From: Ophioceras dolichostomum
Taxonomy: Eukaryota > Ascomycota > Sordariomycetes > Magnaporthales > Ophioceraceae
Direction of reading: 5' to 3'
DNA: 64,000 nucleotides
Assembly (NCBI GenBank): GCA_003049485.1
Contig: PYST01000047.1
Coordinates: 1-64,000 of the forward strand
Shown here: one piece after another, positions 11,601 to 22,359 of the stretch
Layout of the letters: every line of letters starts with the position of its first letter
How positions within the stretch are numbered: position 1 is the stretch's first letter
Position numbers and translations under genes: made by a program
The notes under the pieces: model-generated
What the model saw: the letters and a program-made list of their open reading frames with translations, nothing else
Databases searched by the model: none
What the model was told of the DNA's origin: nothing

Positions 11601-13505
11601 CGTGATGACGTCCTGAGTGTGATGCTCTTGCTCTCTCTGCTTCCTAGTGCTTGTCGCTTGCCTGAGATTCGCGAGTTCTGCCAGTAGAGGTAGTAGGTAA
11701 CGAACGACTTATGAGTGAATTCGGGATATAATGGTAAAAGCTAGATGGTTCTCTGTTTTTCTCGCCCTTGGTGGACGACGAGATAGTTTTATATGTGCCA
11801 TTGGTTATTATTGTCGTGCTACATGTCATATTCCGCTCGTGAGACGCGGTGAATCAAGTTTTTGTCGTAGAATACTAGGATCGTGTGTATTCGCGCCCGA
11901 AGAAACATCTCTGTGAGATCTCCTCATCTTTTCTTACCCGGATAGCCGTTTGCAGGAACTCGGGCTGGGTAGGTAGGTGGGAAAAGCTCGTATCACTCAC
12001 TCAAGGTCCACGGGACCATCGTCGGCACGGGCTGGGATCAGCTCCCTAGCGTGCATCTCCCCGCCCTGTGAAATGCGGGAGAGCTGCCCACCATCTATCT
12101 CTTCCCATTTATTAAGTGCATTTATTTTGGACGGCTATCTATTGGCCAAACTGTACTTAATCTGATATTGGGGGAGGAGCTACTGCATCAGTGCCGGAGT
12201 CTCCCGGCAATATCTGAAGTTCCTGAACTAAGCTTGATCCTCGTACTAATTAATCTCTTCGCTCCTGCGAAACTAGCGGTGTCGTTGAGACATGTCGCTT
12301 CATGTAAGTGACGTTAGGCAGGAAGAAGAGACAGTTGCCGTTGATGTTCTGGAAGCCAGACTGCATGCAATTTGCGTCGTTGACTGAGCCTCTTCACTGC
12401 CTGCCTGCCTGCCTGCCCGGCACTGTATGACTTTTTGACTGGACAACATCCACATGTCGGCATCACTATACCCTCCGTTTCTCGGTCAGGCCATATGGAC
12501 AGGTGGGACGAAAGGCGGAGAAACGGCCACTGTGCGGTTATGCTTGTGCAGTTGCGAAAGAGCGTGATGCAACGTAGGATGCGTGATCTCCATGTGATGT
12601 ACACCCGTTCTGGTGTTCTGACGATTGCACTTGATTCTGCAGTGACCCTCTTCTATATTGACGTCTGTACTTGCCCGTGTAAGTCGGCCGAAATATGTCT
12701 GGCTGCTGTGGCAGTTAGCAGTCTCACCTCGTATTAGCTGCCTGCATTCTCTGTATTGACCGCCATATAACGGTGAAGGTGTGGACAACCAAATGCAGCA
12801 TTGATGAGCTGGTGATCCTCTTCCCCTCCCTCCAACCCCCGCTCTTACCAGCCCCTCCGTCGATCAACATCTCGGGAGAACTCAGATGGTAAGCATAAAT
12901 GAACCTCCACAAATACTTGTGCGACAACTCGACGGGAGTCGGAAAGGACCTAACTGAAGTCGGACCTCACCGTCTCTTCCCGAGGGATGGGCGATCTCCC
13001 GATGCGACCCCAGCTCTGTTCTCGTATTCTCAGTCCACGTGTGCCAGCACCAACAAATCGCGTCGCGACGCGAACGCCACGATCATGCACTGGATGTACA
13101 ATCCACCAGACGGGTTGGTGGCCACGACGGAATGGAATGGCTGCAAAGGAAGCTTCGAGGCACCCCGGAGCGAAACTGCCGGGCTGATGATGCATTGCAA
13201 ACTCTAGCGCCGGAAACCCAACCCGGTAGCTGCCATTCTCACTGCCGTCTTGGCCGCATAGGAGCGAATTCGGACAAAAGTTGCTGTCCGTCTTATTCAG
13301 GGGCGATAGAGAGAAGATAACTTATACCGCTCTGCTAAACATACGTCGCCACTAGCATGTGATGCTTCCTGCTACCCTCAGCCTTCCTAAGATTAACTGT
13401 AGTAGCCTTCTGAGGCAACTAACCTGGGCAGGTACCCAGGTAGGTAGGTACCATACAGCTCCTCCGTCTCATCATGGACCCGACAGCCGATCCGGTCTCG
13501 TTCCT
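11601..13505. other. Intergenic, no gene recognised
   Basis: The left end should hold the promoter of the CBM52-like gene. A TAGG run lies at 11968-11978, a CTGC tetranucleotide repeat at 12397-12418, and another TAGG/GGTACC cluster at 13430-13451. Open frames here are short and lack domain signatures. Confidence 0.5.
12397..12418. repeat. (CTGC)n microsatellite
   Basis: About five tandem CTGC units, read directly in the sequence. Intergenic. Confidence 0.85.
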
Positions 13506-14378
13506 TCAACGCTGCAAGAATTCAACGACAACCTTGCAATACTGCTCAAACCCGTCAATAAAAGACACATGTCCAGCACCCTTGATAACCTCCAGCTTTA
13601 CCTCCCTCCCGCCGCCCTTCCCATGACTTCCCAAACTCTCCTCGATCCCCTTCCTCAGCTCCTCCATCTTAACCGGCAAGTCCGCATCCTTCTCGCCCAC
13701 AACGCACAACGCATCCCCACAACCCCTCCCAACATCTTTGAGCAGCGGCCTCAGATCGAACTCGTCGCTCCTCAGCGCATTAATGCACGCCTCGAAGCCC
13801 TCGAGCGAAGTCTTCCGCATCAGCGTCCTCATCCTCGTCGCCTCGCCGTTGGGGTCGGCCCTCACCCACTCGCCGCCAAACCACCTCTCCATCGTTCCCT
13901 CGATCTGGCCCTCCAGGTTCCCCGCGGCCTTGGCGGACTGCACGCGCGGTCCGAAGGCGTCCTCGACGCCCGCGTTCCCAGGTGAGCAGGAGATGGTGTC
14001 GCACACGACGAGCTTGTCGACGACGTCCGGGTGGCGCACGACGAAGTAGATGCCGGTGGCGGCGCCCATCGAGACGCCGATCCAGGCGTGCAGCTTGCAG
14101 ATGCTGAGGTGGGAGAGGAGGTGCGCGACGTCGTCGGCGAGGGAGGTCAAGGTCGTGGAGGCGAGTTGGGAGGGGGTCGGGGTGCTGGAGGAGCCGTGGC
14201 CGGGCTGGTCGTAGCGCAGGACGCGGTAGCCGGCTGCTTCGAGGACGGGGGCGACGCGGTCCCAGGCGGTGTAGGATGCGAGGAGGGAGTTGGAGAGGAG
14301 GACAATGGGGCCTGAGGAGGGGGTTGGGGAGAGGTGGTAGGCTAGTTGGCGGGAGTCGGGGAGGGTGAAGGTCGACAT
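13506..14378 (-). CDS. Alpha/beta-hydrolase, enol-lactonase-like
   Basis: Single exon, 290 residues from the ATG at 14378. The alpha/beta-hydrolase fold is clear. The oxyanion region comes early (VLLSNSLL), and the RYDQPGHGSS turn typical of 3-oxoadipate enol-lactonase-like enzymes follows. The nucleophile elbow is GVSMG (Ser103), a candidate acid is in GEKDADLP (D231 or D233), and the catalytic His is in GAGHVSF (His270). The frame stays open upstream to an ATG at 14669, adding 97 residues rich in Arg, Ser and Leu and ending in a RRLHATAS segment that resembles a mitochondrial presequence. The longer form may therefore be a mitochondrial product, or this may be leader sequence. Substrate unknown; the neighbouring genes give no pathway hint. 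Confidence 0.8.
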   Translation of the reverse strand: MSTFTLPDSRQLAYHLSPTPSSGPIVLLSNSLLASYTAWDRVAPVLEAAGYRVLRYDQPGHGSSSTPTPSQLASTTLTSLADDVAHLLSHLSICKLHAWIGVSMGAATGIYFVVRHPDVVDKLVVCDTISCSPGNAGVEDAFGPRVQSAKAAGNLEGQIEGTMERWFGGEWVRADPNGEATRMRTLMRKTSLEGFEACINALRSDEFDLRPLLKDVGRGCGDALCVVGEKDADLPVKMEELRKGIEESLGSHGKGGGREVKLEVIKGAGHVSFIDGFEQYCKVVVEFLQR

Positions 14379-15128
14379 TTTGGTAGAGGTGGCGGTGGAT
14401 GCCGTTGTTGATGGCAATGTTGATGTGGTAAGGGGTGAGTTGTAAAGTGAAGCTGTGGCGTGGAGGCGTCTGACGAACTGGTCTTTGTGACGGTGATTCT
14501 GATGATGGCTCAATGAACATAGGCTCGGCCGGGTAGCTGAGAAGAGGTAGGCTGATGGTGATGTGCAGAGGCAATCTACAAGGCAGCGTTTGTTTTGTCG
14601 TAGTAGCCGAGGGAAAGAAGGACACAAGGCGGTGCGATATGACGACACCACTAGTCTGTGAGAGCTCATGAGTTGAGAGAGCTAGCAGAGCGAGCTCTCG
14701 GTACAGGGAAGCGGGGGGAGGTGGGGTGCAGTGTGCCGAAAACTACTTCCGATGGATGCCGAACCGACAATTTCCCTACCTACCCAGGTACCTTTCGGGT
14801 TGGTAGGTAGTGTTTCGTCTGTGCTAGGAGAGGCGCGGTAAGAGGCAATTTTCACTTCACCTCGTAGCTTGGAAACTCGGACTCGATAAGGTTATGAGTT
14901 TAAATAAGGGCAGGCACAAAACGGGAACGTTGGAGGTTGGAGAGCTACGGGTACCTACCCCGCATCCGGTCCCCTCCCCGCCCAAGATGCAAGATGCTTC
15001 AGCATCACGGCGGCCATGGCCACAAGACATCACACAGACAAAAGGAAATGCAGTGTTCTAGCTCTATTCAACATACTGAACTAAGCTCTCACTCATTGGA
15101 GATAAAATGCAGTTCTAATCTCGCCGGC
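14379..15128. other. Intergenic / hydrolase leader
   Basis: 14379-14669 is an in-frame extension of the hydrolase gene that could be translated. Beyond it is a CTACCTACCCAGGTACC / GGTAGGTAG cluster (14776-14810). No other gene is seen before the 3' end of the transporter. Confidence 0.45.
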
Positions 15129-16916
15129 TCACCGAACGAGGTCCGGGGAGCCCTTCAACGACGGATGTCGTGACGACTGCCCGAAAGCTTCCGCCCCCTT
15201 TCCGATATCCCCAGCATATCGTCGGAATCGGGAAGAGATCCCGAGCAGAGTCCCTTTCCACAGGCCCATGGCTGTCAGGACCAGATTCGCAATCATCAAT
15301 ATGACCAAGCACACCGTGAGCACGGTGGACCATACCTTGAACGCCGACGACGCGAAGAGCTTGCCGAGCTGGACGGCCGCGTTGGTATATACGCCCTAAA
15401 GGAAGTGAAATTGGGGCAGTTAGCCGTTTGGGAAGCTCCATTGACCAGCAACAAGCTCCTTGTGGTCAATCGTTGCTCATTGGGACAGCCTCGCAGTTGT
15501 TCTTACCCATGGGAATACCAAAGACCACGCGGCGAGCGAGTACGTCTCTTTCTGCGTCCGTTCACCAATACCCTCACCATCCTCGCCGGCAGCCCCATCA
15601 GGGTCTGGTCGGTTCCTCCATCTCACCATCCACGCAACAACATGGCTCCTCACAGAGCTCAACGTCGCAAAGCACCACCAAAATGTCCCCTGCCCCCAAC
15701 ACAAGAACCCGAGAAACACACTCCCGTACCCAAGCACGCGGACCGACGTCTCATCCAGTATATCCCCAACACCACCGCCGTAGTCTGCGAAGCCCGCCGC
15801 GTTCCGCAGCACCGCTATCCCGAGCGCCTGTAGCGCGAAGCTGCCCTGTCCCCACGGCCCGCAGAAGATCATCTCCTGGTAGACCTTCGCGGGCGCGGGC
15901 GGGGAGGAGCCGTCCAGCAGGCGGACGACGTAGACGGTGCTGTAGGCTAGTGCCGTGGGCAGGGCTAGTGCGAGGGAGAGGTACGAGACTAGCACTATGG
16001 GCACTAGCTGCGGTTGGCTCCAGGAGGAGGAGGAAGGGGAGGAGGGCGGCAGGTTGCCTGCGACGACGCCGCCGCCGGCTGCGAGGGTTATGGCTGCTAC
16101 CATTGGGAGTTGGGTGGCGGGGGAGAGGCGTGCGATGCCACTGCTGCTCTTCCATTTGCTGTTGTTGTTCGGTGTCTTGTCGGTGTTTGGTGGAGGTTGA
16201 TGTTGTGGTTGGATGACTGCGAAGGCCCAAGGGATGAGCACCATTGATGACACTGCTAGTGCGGTGTTGATCCAGTACACCACAACAGTTAGCGACGCCC
16301 ATCTTTCTGCAGTTGCAGTAGTAGTGGCGGCAGCAGCAGCTGCTGTGCTCTCGCCTGTCGTGATAGTGGTGGTGGCGGTGAGCGCCGCCATCTGGTTGAT
16401 CGAAGTCAGGGCGATGGACACGCTCGAGAGACAGGCCAGCTCGCCTGCGTCCGAGGCCAGGAGGGAGCGGACATGGCGCGGGTACAGAACTGCTCGGGTG
16501 GCGTAGACGAGAAGCATCAGCACGAGGCTGGCTCCCGTGAAGGCCCAGACCGTGTACGCGATCTCGTCTAGGCCGTCGAACCGGCTTTCGAGCTGGTAGA
16601 GCACCACCGAGGTGATGCCGGTGCCTTGGGGGATGAGGAACCACTGAGACGAAAAGTTGCGGATGGCGGTGCGGAGGCGTGAGGGCTCAGCGGCGTCATC
16701 GTCGTTACCATCGTCGCCAGAGGCGGTTAGGCCGCTGTTGGTGGTGGTGTTGGAGGGTTCTTCCTTTACGGAAGGGGAGTCTGATTGCGTCGTCGACTCG
16801 TCCGAGCCTGATGGTTGGGTACCGCTGGCCGTTCGCTTGTGTCCCTCTTCGGTCTTCCCATTCTGCCACCGTTTGCGGTCCCTTGTGATCGAGATCGACT
16901 CGGGGTCTCGGTCCAT
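15129..16916 (-). CDS. TDT/SLAC1-family membrane transporter (malate/sulfite exporter type)
   Basis: Two exons: 16916-15507 and 15395-15129, with a 111-bp intron (GTAAGA...TTTAG), giving about 558 residues. The hydrophilic N-terminal ~85 residues are Asp/Ser/Thr-rich. The membrane region opens with NFSSQWFLIPQGTGITSVVL, the hallmark first helix of the tellurite-resistance/dicarboxylate transporter (TDT) family, which includes yeast Mae1 and Ssu1 and plant SLAC1. About ten hydrophobic helices follow. Splicing joins SLVFPW to GVYTNAAVQLG, matching the conserved FP-x-G-x-YT segment near the end of the family. Long Ala/Thr/Gln/Pro loops are inserted between helices. It likely exports an organic or inorganic anion at the plasma membrane; malate versus sulfite cannot be decided. 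The ATG at 16916 was chosen because the upstream in-frame extension looks like leader. Confidence 0.8.
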
Positions 16917-18440
16917 CCTGGGGTCACCAGTCTCGCTAGGAAGAGCAACAATGGGGAGTGTTTTCCGAGTTCTGCCCAGTCGAGTTCGGCCTCGCTCCGA
17001 GGTTTCCGTCCAGTATTTGCCTGAACGGACAGGTGACCATCGGCGGGAAATGTCGAAATGAAGAAGCCTCGCCAGGATTTCGTGAAGATGTGTCGACTCG
17101 TGATCAAAAAAGGCACAGAGAGAAGGCAGCGACAGAAATCTAAGGGCCTTGCAAAGTCTCAATATTCGGAGGCTAACCACCAAAGATTCCCGGCTCTCTT
17201 TCTCTTTCTCGCTTGTATCTCGGGGTTTGTTCTCGGGTCCAGGTAGCTTGCCTACTTTGCCGGAAAGCCGTTGCGTCCGCCCACTCGGCACGGCCTGGGG
17301 TCTCACGGGTCTGTGTTTGATCGCGGAGACAGCTTTTGAGGGGCTGGAGGCACTGGGGCGGAGTGTAACGAAGCTTGTTCTTCCTCAGTAGGCAACCACA
17401 GCGTTTCTCTTGCTTCTCGCTTGGACGGAAGAACCTTGCATTGCCGACTGGTGCTCCCTCCTCAACGTAGCAAAGAATCTGGCATCCTTCTTGTCTACTA
17501 TTAGACTACTCGCAACTAAAGCCCGGTGAGCCGCAGAGAGCCCTTGGTTGCGTGACGAGCGATGTCTGCTTCGCAACAGTTCTCGACCAACAGCAGACCT
17601 GTGCTGGGGAGAACCGACCAACAAGATGCTCGAGACTGCAGCCCCGGGTAACTCTTGGAAGCGGTCAGGGAGAGGTTTGAACACACGAAACGGCGCATCC
17701 TGACTGATTGGGGGCCGGCGTGCCATAACGACTCTCATCATGGTGGCGGTATTCCGGGGTTCGGTATCCCTTGCGAGTCCTTGGGCAGTGTGTCTGTCCT
17801 CAACGCGCCGGGCCAACGGTTTCCCAACGGTTTTCATCTCGTAAAAATGACGTTCTATTACGAGAGAAAAAAGGGCACGGAAGGCTATTGAAGGGCATTT
17901 CGTGCTACCGGACGGAGGAGGAGGAGTTTGCTTGCATTTTAAACAATGGCCGTCGTGCCATCCCGGCCCCCTTTTTTTGCCGCAGGTGACCCACACCGCG
18001 TCTGGCATCTCCGCGGACCTGGCCTACCTCGACCCCGTCCTGAGCGGCGCGGGGCCGCCACCCCAACGGAGGCACACGAATTTTCAGGATGGATTTTTAG
18101 GAGATGGGTTATCGTCGGCTTGTTCACCTACTTGTGCTAAATAGTACTTGGTAGACTACGAACTAGAAGCAAGGGTGTCTCTCCTGCGTAGGTGCCAAGT
18201 ACCCCGGATTTGCAACGGCTGGTTCATGATCTTGAGCGTCATTTAGCGCACGTAGGAATAATAACTGGAAGGTACTAGACAGACCTCTATTCAAGGGTTT
18301 CGCTCGCACAACGCCTCACTCAATGTACCTTTACAAGGACATATTTTCGGCACCGAATAATGCCAATGTCGCGTCGGTCTAGGTAGACAGGTAGTCGACG
18401 CCAACAGCCACCCCAAGATAGTGCAATCCACAGAAGCAAC
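16917..18440. other. Intergenic, no gene recognised
   Basis: A 207-codon open frame on the minus strand (17385-18008) has no domain features and looks spurious. The region should hold the transporter promoter on the left and the 3' flank of the DUF2293 gene on the right. Confidence 0.45.
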
Positions 18441-19846
18441 TCAACTAAAGACCTGCCTTCGGTTCTTCTTGTAGATCCCAGTAGGCAGCGCCGTCTTGCA
18501 TGTCCGCGCAGAGACGGCCCGCTTCTCGATCTCCCCGCGACGCACCGCCTCCCGGTCCGGCAACCCCGCCTCCTGCCACTCCATCTCGTCCGAGTCGTAG
18601 CCGTCCTCGCCGTCGGTAAACTCGACTTCTGCCTCGGAGCCGGGATCCAGCTCGCTGTCGTAGTCCCCGTCGTCGGAATCCGAGAGCTCTGTTTCTTCTT
18701 TTCCGTCGCCGTCAACGCTATCGCCGTTGTCGCCGTTGTCGCCGTTGTCGTTGTCGTTGTCATCATCGTCGCCATCATCATCGGACACGAGGAAGTCGAT
18801 TCCCTTCTCGCGAGTGTAGACGCCGCGGGTCGCGTTGGGCTGCCCCTTGTATCTCAGTGCCGCTGGTGGTTGTGGAGCCCATCTGTGCTTCTCTTTGGGT
18901 GGCTTCGATTTCGCAGGCTCCTTGGGCATCGGCTCCAGTGGGCCGGTCGCGAGTTGGGGCGCTCCGTTCGTCTTCTGCGAGGGGGGCAGTTGCTCCAAGC
19001 AGGAGCATGTGCGGGTAGCTTGGTCCCATTCATCGTCGGTCCGTTGGCGGCGAGATGTACCTGGAGGTCGGTATTCACCCTTGCCATACCAAGGCCGTTC
19101 TTCTTCTTTTTCTTCTTATTCTTCTTGCTGTTCACCGGCCTCAATGGTGCATCGCCAGCATTCTTCGGTTCTGGTGGTGGCGCCCTTGGCACAAGAACAG
19201 CATCAGTCCACACCCTCGGTCCCAACGGTGCTCCCAGTGGAGCGCTCCTGCGTCGAATGGCGACACCGGAGGAGCTGCTGAGCTTCTCTCTTCTCAGCAC
19301 CGAAAGGGAGCCGAACTTGCCCGCCCACTGGTCGGCAATGTCTTCCGTCCTCGGCTAAACGGCCTTCCTAGCCAGCGGCTGCGCCATCCGCTGCTCCCCC
19401 CTCAGCAGGCTGTCGTAGGGCGTGTGGCAGTGGCGGATGTGCGCGAGGACGGCGAGCCTCGCCTTCGCGTCCATGTCGACCTTGCTGGTCCGCCCCACGC
19501 GCTTCGAGTTCTTGAGCAGCGCGTGGCGCGCGATCTTCTCCGACGTGCCCGGCGGCATATGGGGGAAGACCTTGAGCAGCTCGGCCTCGTGGCGGGCGTG
19601 GAGAGAGGCGGCGCGGTCACCGCGCGTCTCCTGCTCGGCGTCCTGCGCGGCCCGGAGGATGGTGGATGGGACGCGGATCCCTAGCGGCCTCTTCTTCGCG
19701 TCGACCTCCACGTACACCTCCGCGCCGGACTCCCGCGTCATGCTGCGGCATTTCTTGGTGAGATACACGTTGCCCTTCCGCACGAAGCGGTAACCTGCCG
19801 GCATCGGATCCGTGGGCCGAACCTGCCGGTCTCTGGAAGACGGCAT
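18441..19846 (-). pseudogene. DUF2293-domain protein interrupted by in-frame TAG
   Basis: The frame opens at ATG 19846 with a DUF2293-type domain: an early PAGYRFVRKGNVYLT motif, then RAAQDAEQETRG, and a helical, Arg/Lys-rich end (HALLKNSKRVGR, VLAHIRHCHTPYDSLLR). An amber codon lies at 19355-19357, right after LARKAV. The same frame continues past it (PRTEDIADQWAGKFG), through a Lys-rich segment, to a GTGAAT donor. Intron 18975-19078 (GTGAAT...CGCAG) keeps phase into a second exon, 18974-18441, with a long Asp/Gly/Asn acidic tail. The parts therefore look like one gene of ~434 codons with one nonsense codon near the end of the conserved domain. Options are a recent null allele, a truncated 163-residue functional protein, stop readthrough, or a sequencing error. 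Role unknown; basic and acidic segments suggest nucleic-acid or chromatin contact (inference). Confidence 0.6.
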
Positions 19847-20738
19847 TTTCCCTCCCTGTCTTGACGAGTAGGCCTGGTCTTTTTGTTTTCTAAGCTGCCT
19901 CGGCCAACGGGCGATTATGACGCAGTGGCACGAAACCACTGTAGAATCTGCTTTGTTTGCGCTTCAATATCTGCTGGGCCTGTTCGCTGCCTGTTGTTGC
20001 GTCTGCAAACGAGAGGCTCAGGTTCCGTTGTTTTGGGTAGAGAGCTGCTAAAATTTCTGTCGTTATCAGCGTCATGGATGCCAAGCCAAAATGAACTACC
20101 GATGGCCACGATGGCTTTAAATGAAGCCTCTTTTGAAAGAAATGGCCGGAGCAACGGGCAGCCATGGAGATTGACGTGCTGAGATAAAGACTGGGTTGAA
20201 TTGCTGTGCGACGCGTTGTGAATGACTGTGCCTTTGTTTGCAAACGGACAATGGGAAGCCAACACATTGATCTGAGTGATTATGTAATCGATATCTTGCT
20301 CTTAAAATTACCCCTGACCGACTGGCAGCCGGGTTCGTAACATAATTAATCTCAAAAGGTACTCGACCCCTATAAGTCCGGACGCGGCACACCAGTATCG
20401 CTCGCTCCCACGACAACCAACCGCCTCCTTCTTCAAGGACAGATATAGCATTAAAACGCCCACAGCAGCCGCCACAGACGGAAGCAACGAAACGCCGAGC
20501 GCCAGCCCCGAGCTAATAGGGGGGCGGGAATGCGGCTTGAAGAACACGTACGCAATGGGGCGCCACGCCCCAGAGCATGATATGCTAGCTATTCCTCGTT
20601 CTGTGTTTGCGTTTCCTCTCTTTAACCTCACATTCAAGCACTAGTCCCTTGTATATAGTCGCTCGGTAGTCGCTAGCACGTCTTATGCCCCTCGGGAGGC
20701 AGGGATCTCGGGCAGATTCCGACTTCAGACGTTAAATA

Positions 20739-20772
<34 letters not shown>

Positions 20773-21372
20773 GACCCCTATAAGTCCAAGTGTCTACCTA
20801 GTATGTACCTACGTTTAAAGGGAGCGGGAATTCATCACGTCCGGCAGCACAATGCTTTGCAGGGCCCAGCTATAAATCAAGGAGGTTTTCGAGGCCGCCA
20901 GCGGAGCTAGAATTCATACAACAACTCTGAGACTGTTCCCTATATCGCCAAGCACATCGACAAAGAAAAGCTCACTCACTCAACCCATTTTCACCACCAC
21001 CACCAAAAAAGGCAAAATTCCCGGCGTTTCCACCACCGTCAAGCAAAGTGAACTGATGTGTAGCCCATAGCTCAAGCCCACATCGCCTGAAAAAGAGAGG
21101 CGAAAAAAGGAATGAAAGAACGGCGTTGATACGTTAACAGCAAATGAGCGTGCCCTTGGCTTGACTCCCAAGGCTGTGAGGGTCCTTCCTTTCTTCCGTC
21201 TATCTCACTTCCACTCACTTCATCCTATAAGTCATCAATGAGAGTAGTACCAGTATGATCGTGCCCCGTTCAGCACTCAGCACCTCGCCCACTGGAGGTA
21301 GTGGATTTGGTGGAACTTGAGATCCGTAGAGTCAACCTATGAATATTGATAAGAGTTTTGTAACCACTCATA
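19847..21372. other. Intergenic, no gene recognised
   Basis: Contains an (ATC)n microsatellite (20739-20772). A TATA-like CTATAAATC at about 20870 is followed by a plausible leader but no open frame. No gene is supported on either strand. Confidence 0.5.
20739..20772. repeat. (ATC)n microsatellite
   Basis: About eleven tandem ATC units in intergenic DNA, read directly. Confidence 0.9.
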
Positions 21373-22359
21373 TTAGCTTATGTCCTCCTCTTTGCGGCAC
21401 CGCTCTCCAGAAACCTGAGAGGTGGGTGGGTGGTCTAGGAGAGCAAGGAGGAGGAGACGAGGGAAGGTGGAGGGGAAGGGGAGGAGGGAAGGGGATGGCA
21501 CGGGAGATCTATGCTGTGCTGTTTTCATTGGGTGTAGTAGTGTGATGGAACAAACCGGGCCTACCGTGAGAAGAGCGTTCTTGGTGCCGTCGGACGGAGC
21601 CAGGCGGACCTCGGAGTTGATGTTCAGCAGACCCTCCATGCCGCAGGGCGACCAGACGGTGCTCTCGACGCCGAACTGGTCCGTCTTGATGTAATTGTCC
21701 TCGTACGGGCCCTTGATGGTGAGGGTGCTGGAGACCTAGAGAGCAGAAGGTTGGGTTTTGTTAGGCAAAACGTTGCAGCGATGGGGCAGACTGGGTTTGA
21801 TACTGAATATGAAAGTTATTTGGGGAGGGTGAGAGGGAGAAAGGGCACGAACCTGGCGGGACTCGCCCGAGAAGTAGTAGGTGGCCTTGCAGGTACCGGT
21901 GTCACCGCGCGGGATCTGTGATCGTAGACAAATGCCTATTCGTTAGCCCGTTGTTCTTTTTTTTCCCTTCCCGCAGCTCTTGTTCACTGACGAGCTGGCG
22001 CCTGTTTTGTTTTGCAGATTACTACTACTAACCTGAGCATATCCGCGGTAGTCGGCCTTGAACACCGAGAACTGCCACCCCGAAGGGTACCGGAGCTTGA
22101 CGTTGAGCTGGCAGTTCTTGCGGTAGTTGGTGGCGGCGATGTTCTTGCCGGCCTGGGCGATGAAGCTGTCGTAGAGCAGGGTGAGCGTCGTCAGGTCACT
22201 CGAGAGCTGGCCCGCGACCGAGTTGGCCGGGCAGCCGGACCCGGCGTAGGCGATGCCGGTGATCTGCACCTCGTGTCCGGAGGGGCCGGGGGCCAGGGGC
22301 GTGGAGGAGACCAGGCCGGCGGCGAGGAGGGCGAGGGTGGGGAGGATATTGAACATCAT
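21373..22359 (-). CDS. Secreted DUF4360-family protein
   Basis: Four exons: 22359-22033, 21915-21853, 21735-21565 and 21414-21373, all in phase 0, giving about 200 residues. Exon 1 encodes a signal peptide (LPTLALLAAGLVSS) and the family start. There is a G-GCPANSV motif, then LSSDLTTLTLLYDSF, then RKNCQLNVKLRYPSGWQFSV and ADYRGYAQ. Exon 2 supplies the second Cys and TYYFSGES; exon 3 gives VWSPCG with LNINSEVRLAPS near the C-terminus. This is the layout of DUF4360 proteins, small exported fungal proteins with conserved Cys pairs and no known activity. The last exon is short and less certain: the acceptor CTCAG at 21415-21416 was chosen for phase, but the family usually ends in a Trp-Arg-x-Cys type tail that I cannot clearly place. 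Confidence 0.78.

Noticed and set aside
17385..18008. 207-codon minus-strand open frame
   Set aside because: No hydrophobic, motif or repeat pattern and no relation to neighbours; composition fits chance.
19323..19357. A short intron that would remove the TAG in the DUF2293 gene
   Set aside because: The only donor-like GT (GTTTAG) with a nearby acceptor gives an intron of about 33 nt, too short, and it would delete conserved residues.
20865..21060. Promoter-like TATA and leader before a possible plus-strand gene
   Set aside because: The first ATG after it (21056) opens only three codons, and no splice gives a usable frame.
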